Below are positions 5,581 through 6,675 of a stretch of DNA of 6,675 nucleotides, piece after piece. Where the stretch lies: NCBI GenBank assembly GCA_020628975.1, contig JAHDEF010000097.1, positions 1 through 6,675 on the forward strand, written 5' to 3'. The DNA is from Aquimarina sp. Its GTDB lineage: Bacteria; Bacteroidota; Bacteroidia; Flavobacteriales; Flavobacteriaceae. A program made the translations under genes and the position numbers. Within the stretch, counting starts at the first letter, position 1. Each line of letters opens with the position of its first letter. A model generated the notes under the pieces. That model saw only the letters and a program-made list of their open reading frames with translations. It was not told the DNA's origin and made no database searches.

Positions 5581-6675
5581 ATGGCAAATTATTTTAACAC
5601 CTTAACATTAGGGGAACAATTAACGCAATTAGGGAAGTGTCGTTTTATGGACGCTTCTGAGTTTTCTGACGGAGTAAACGCTTTATTAGGAAAGAAAATT
5701 GTTATTGTTGGTTGTGGAGCACAAGGTTTGAACCAAGGTTTAAACATGAAAGATTCTGGTTTAGATATTTCTTACGCATTACGTGATGCTGCTATTTCTG
5801 AAAAGCGTCAATCTTTCTTAAATGCATCTGAAAACGGATTTGTAGTTGGAACTTACCAAGAATTAATTCCTACTGCTGATGTTGTCATTAATTTAACACC
5901 AGATAAGCAACACACTAGTGTAGTTAAGGCGGTTATGCCATTAATGAAAAAAGGAGCTACATTAACGTATTCTCACGGTTTCAATATTGTAGAAGAAGGA
6001 ATGCAAGTTCGTGAAGACTTAACAGTTATCATGGTAGCACCTAAATCTCCTGGTTCAGAAGTACGTGAAGAGTACAAAAGAGGTTTTGGTGTACCAACGT
6101 TAATCGCTGTACACGAAGAAAATGACCCTGAAGGTCGCGGATGGGCAGAAGCAAAAGCTTATGCTGTAGGTACTGGTGGAGATAGAGCTGGTGTATTAGC
6201 TTCTTCTTTTATTGCAGAGGTGAAGTCTGACCTTATGGGTGAGCAAACTATTCTTTGTGGTTTATTACAAACAGGATCTATCTTATGTTTCGATAAGATG
6301 GTTGAAGAAGGAATTGATGCTGGTTATGCTTCTAAATTAATCCAATACGGATGGGAAACGATCACAGAAGGATTAAAATATGGTGGAATCACTAACATGA
6401 TGGATCGTTTAAGTAATGTTGCTAAAATCAAAGCTTACGAAGTATCGGAAGAGTTGAAAGACATTATGCGTCCATTATTTAACAAGCACATGGATGATAT
6501 CATTACTGGAGAATTCTCTAAAACAATGATGGAAGACTGGGCTAATGATGATAAAAACTTATTAGGTTGGAGAGCTGCTACTGCTGAAACTAACTTCGAA
6601 AAAACTCCTGCTGGAGATGTTGAAATTAGCGAGCAAGAGTACTATGATAATGGTGTATTAATGGTTGCTATGGTT
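5581..6675 (+). CDS. ilvC: ketol-acid reductoisomerase, class II long form (IlvC), 3' end outside the window
   Basis: This cytosolic Mg2+- and NADPH-dependent enzyme carries out the second step of valine, leucine and isoleucine synthesis: alkyl migration and reduction of acetolactate or acetohydroxybutyrate. The frame is open from the ATG at 5581 to the window end, giving 365 residues of an expected 490 or so. It aligns without gaps to E. coli IlvC from MANYFNTL onward. The Rossmann domain has GCGAQG (44-49). Arg68, Ala71, Arg76, Ser78 and Gln110 match the E. coli cofactor-binding positions and predict NADPH preference. Catalytic His132, Lys155, Asp217 and Glu221 are present; the remaining active-site residues of the second knotted repeat (E. 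coli Glu389, Glu393, Ser414) fall outside. The gene is divergent from aroE. Its strong use of TTA, GGT and GCT codons suggests high expression. Whether other ilv genes follow cannot be seen. Confidence 0.97.
   Translation, partial: MANYFNTLTLGEQLTQLGKCRFMDASEFSDGVNALLGKKIVIVGCGAQGLNQGLNMKDSGLDISYALRDAAISEKRQSFLNASENGFVVGTYQELIPTADVVINLTPDKQHTSVVKAVMPLMKKGATLTYSHGFNIVEEGMQVREDLTVIMVAPKSPGSEVREEYKRGFGVPTLIAVHEENDPEGRGWAEAKAYAVGTGGDRAGVLASSFIAEVKSDLMGEQTILCGLLQTGSILCFDKMVEEGIDAGYASKLIQYGWETITEGLKYGGITNMMDRLSNVAKIKAYEVSEELKDIMRPLFNKHMDDIITGEFSKTMMEDWANDDKNLLGWRAATAETNFEKTPAGDVEISEQEYYDNGVLMVAMV

Overview
The window looks like ordinary chromosome from a member of the Bacteroidota, most likely class Flavobacteriia. 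The DNA is AT-rich with a strong TTA-leucine bias. The starts lack clear Shine-Dalgarno sequences. Three genes have a perfect TAnnTTTG -7 box, the Bacteroidota sigma-ABfr type, 16 to 35 bases upstream of the start. The protein set also fits: a long-form IlvC, a short AroE of 243 residues and a multi-repeat DUF349 protein. I cannot name the genus from the sequence.

Layout from left to right. Bases 1-36 may hold the last codons of a + strand gene. They are followed by a strong hairpin terminator (35-70) that ends purB from the right and could also serve the + strand. All genes from 90 to 5291 lie on the minus strand. Read in their own direction they are aroE (shikimate dehydrogenase), a 676-residue DUF349 repeat protein, a small class I SAM-dependent methyltransferase with a zinc-ribbon-like N-terminus, a 78-residue DUF1059-like protein, and purB (adenylosuccinate lyase). 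After a 289-base divergent intergenic region, ilvC (ketol-acid reductoisomerase) runs on the + strand and leaves the window after 365 codons.

Three genes are biosynthetic housekeeping enzymes: AroE for chorismate and aromatic amino acids, IlvC for branched-chain amino acids, PurB for AMP and IMP. The DUF349 protein, methyltransferase and DUF1059-like gene are closely packed and probably co-transcribed. The methyltransferase start lies directly after the DUF349 stop codon, which suggests translational coupling. Their shared role, if any, is unknown.

I see no mobile element, CRISPR array, RNA gene or defence system. The least ordinary stretch is the aroE-ilvC intergenic region. It carries a long imperfect inverted repeat built from short degenerate units, and its outer arms place the same motif pair just upstream of both divergent -7 boxes. 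The DUF349 protein, with five or six repeats behind an acidic tail, is the most interesting product of unknown function.
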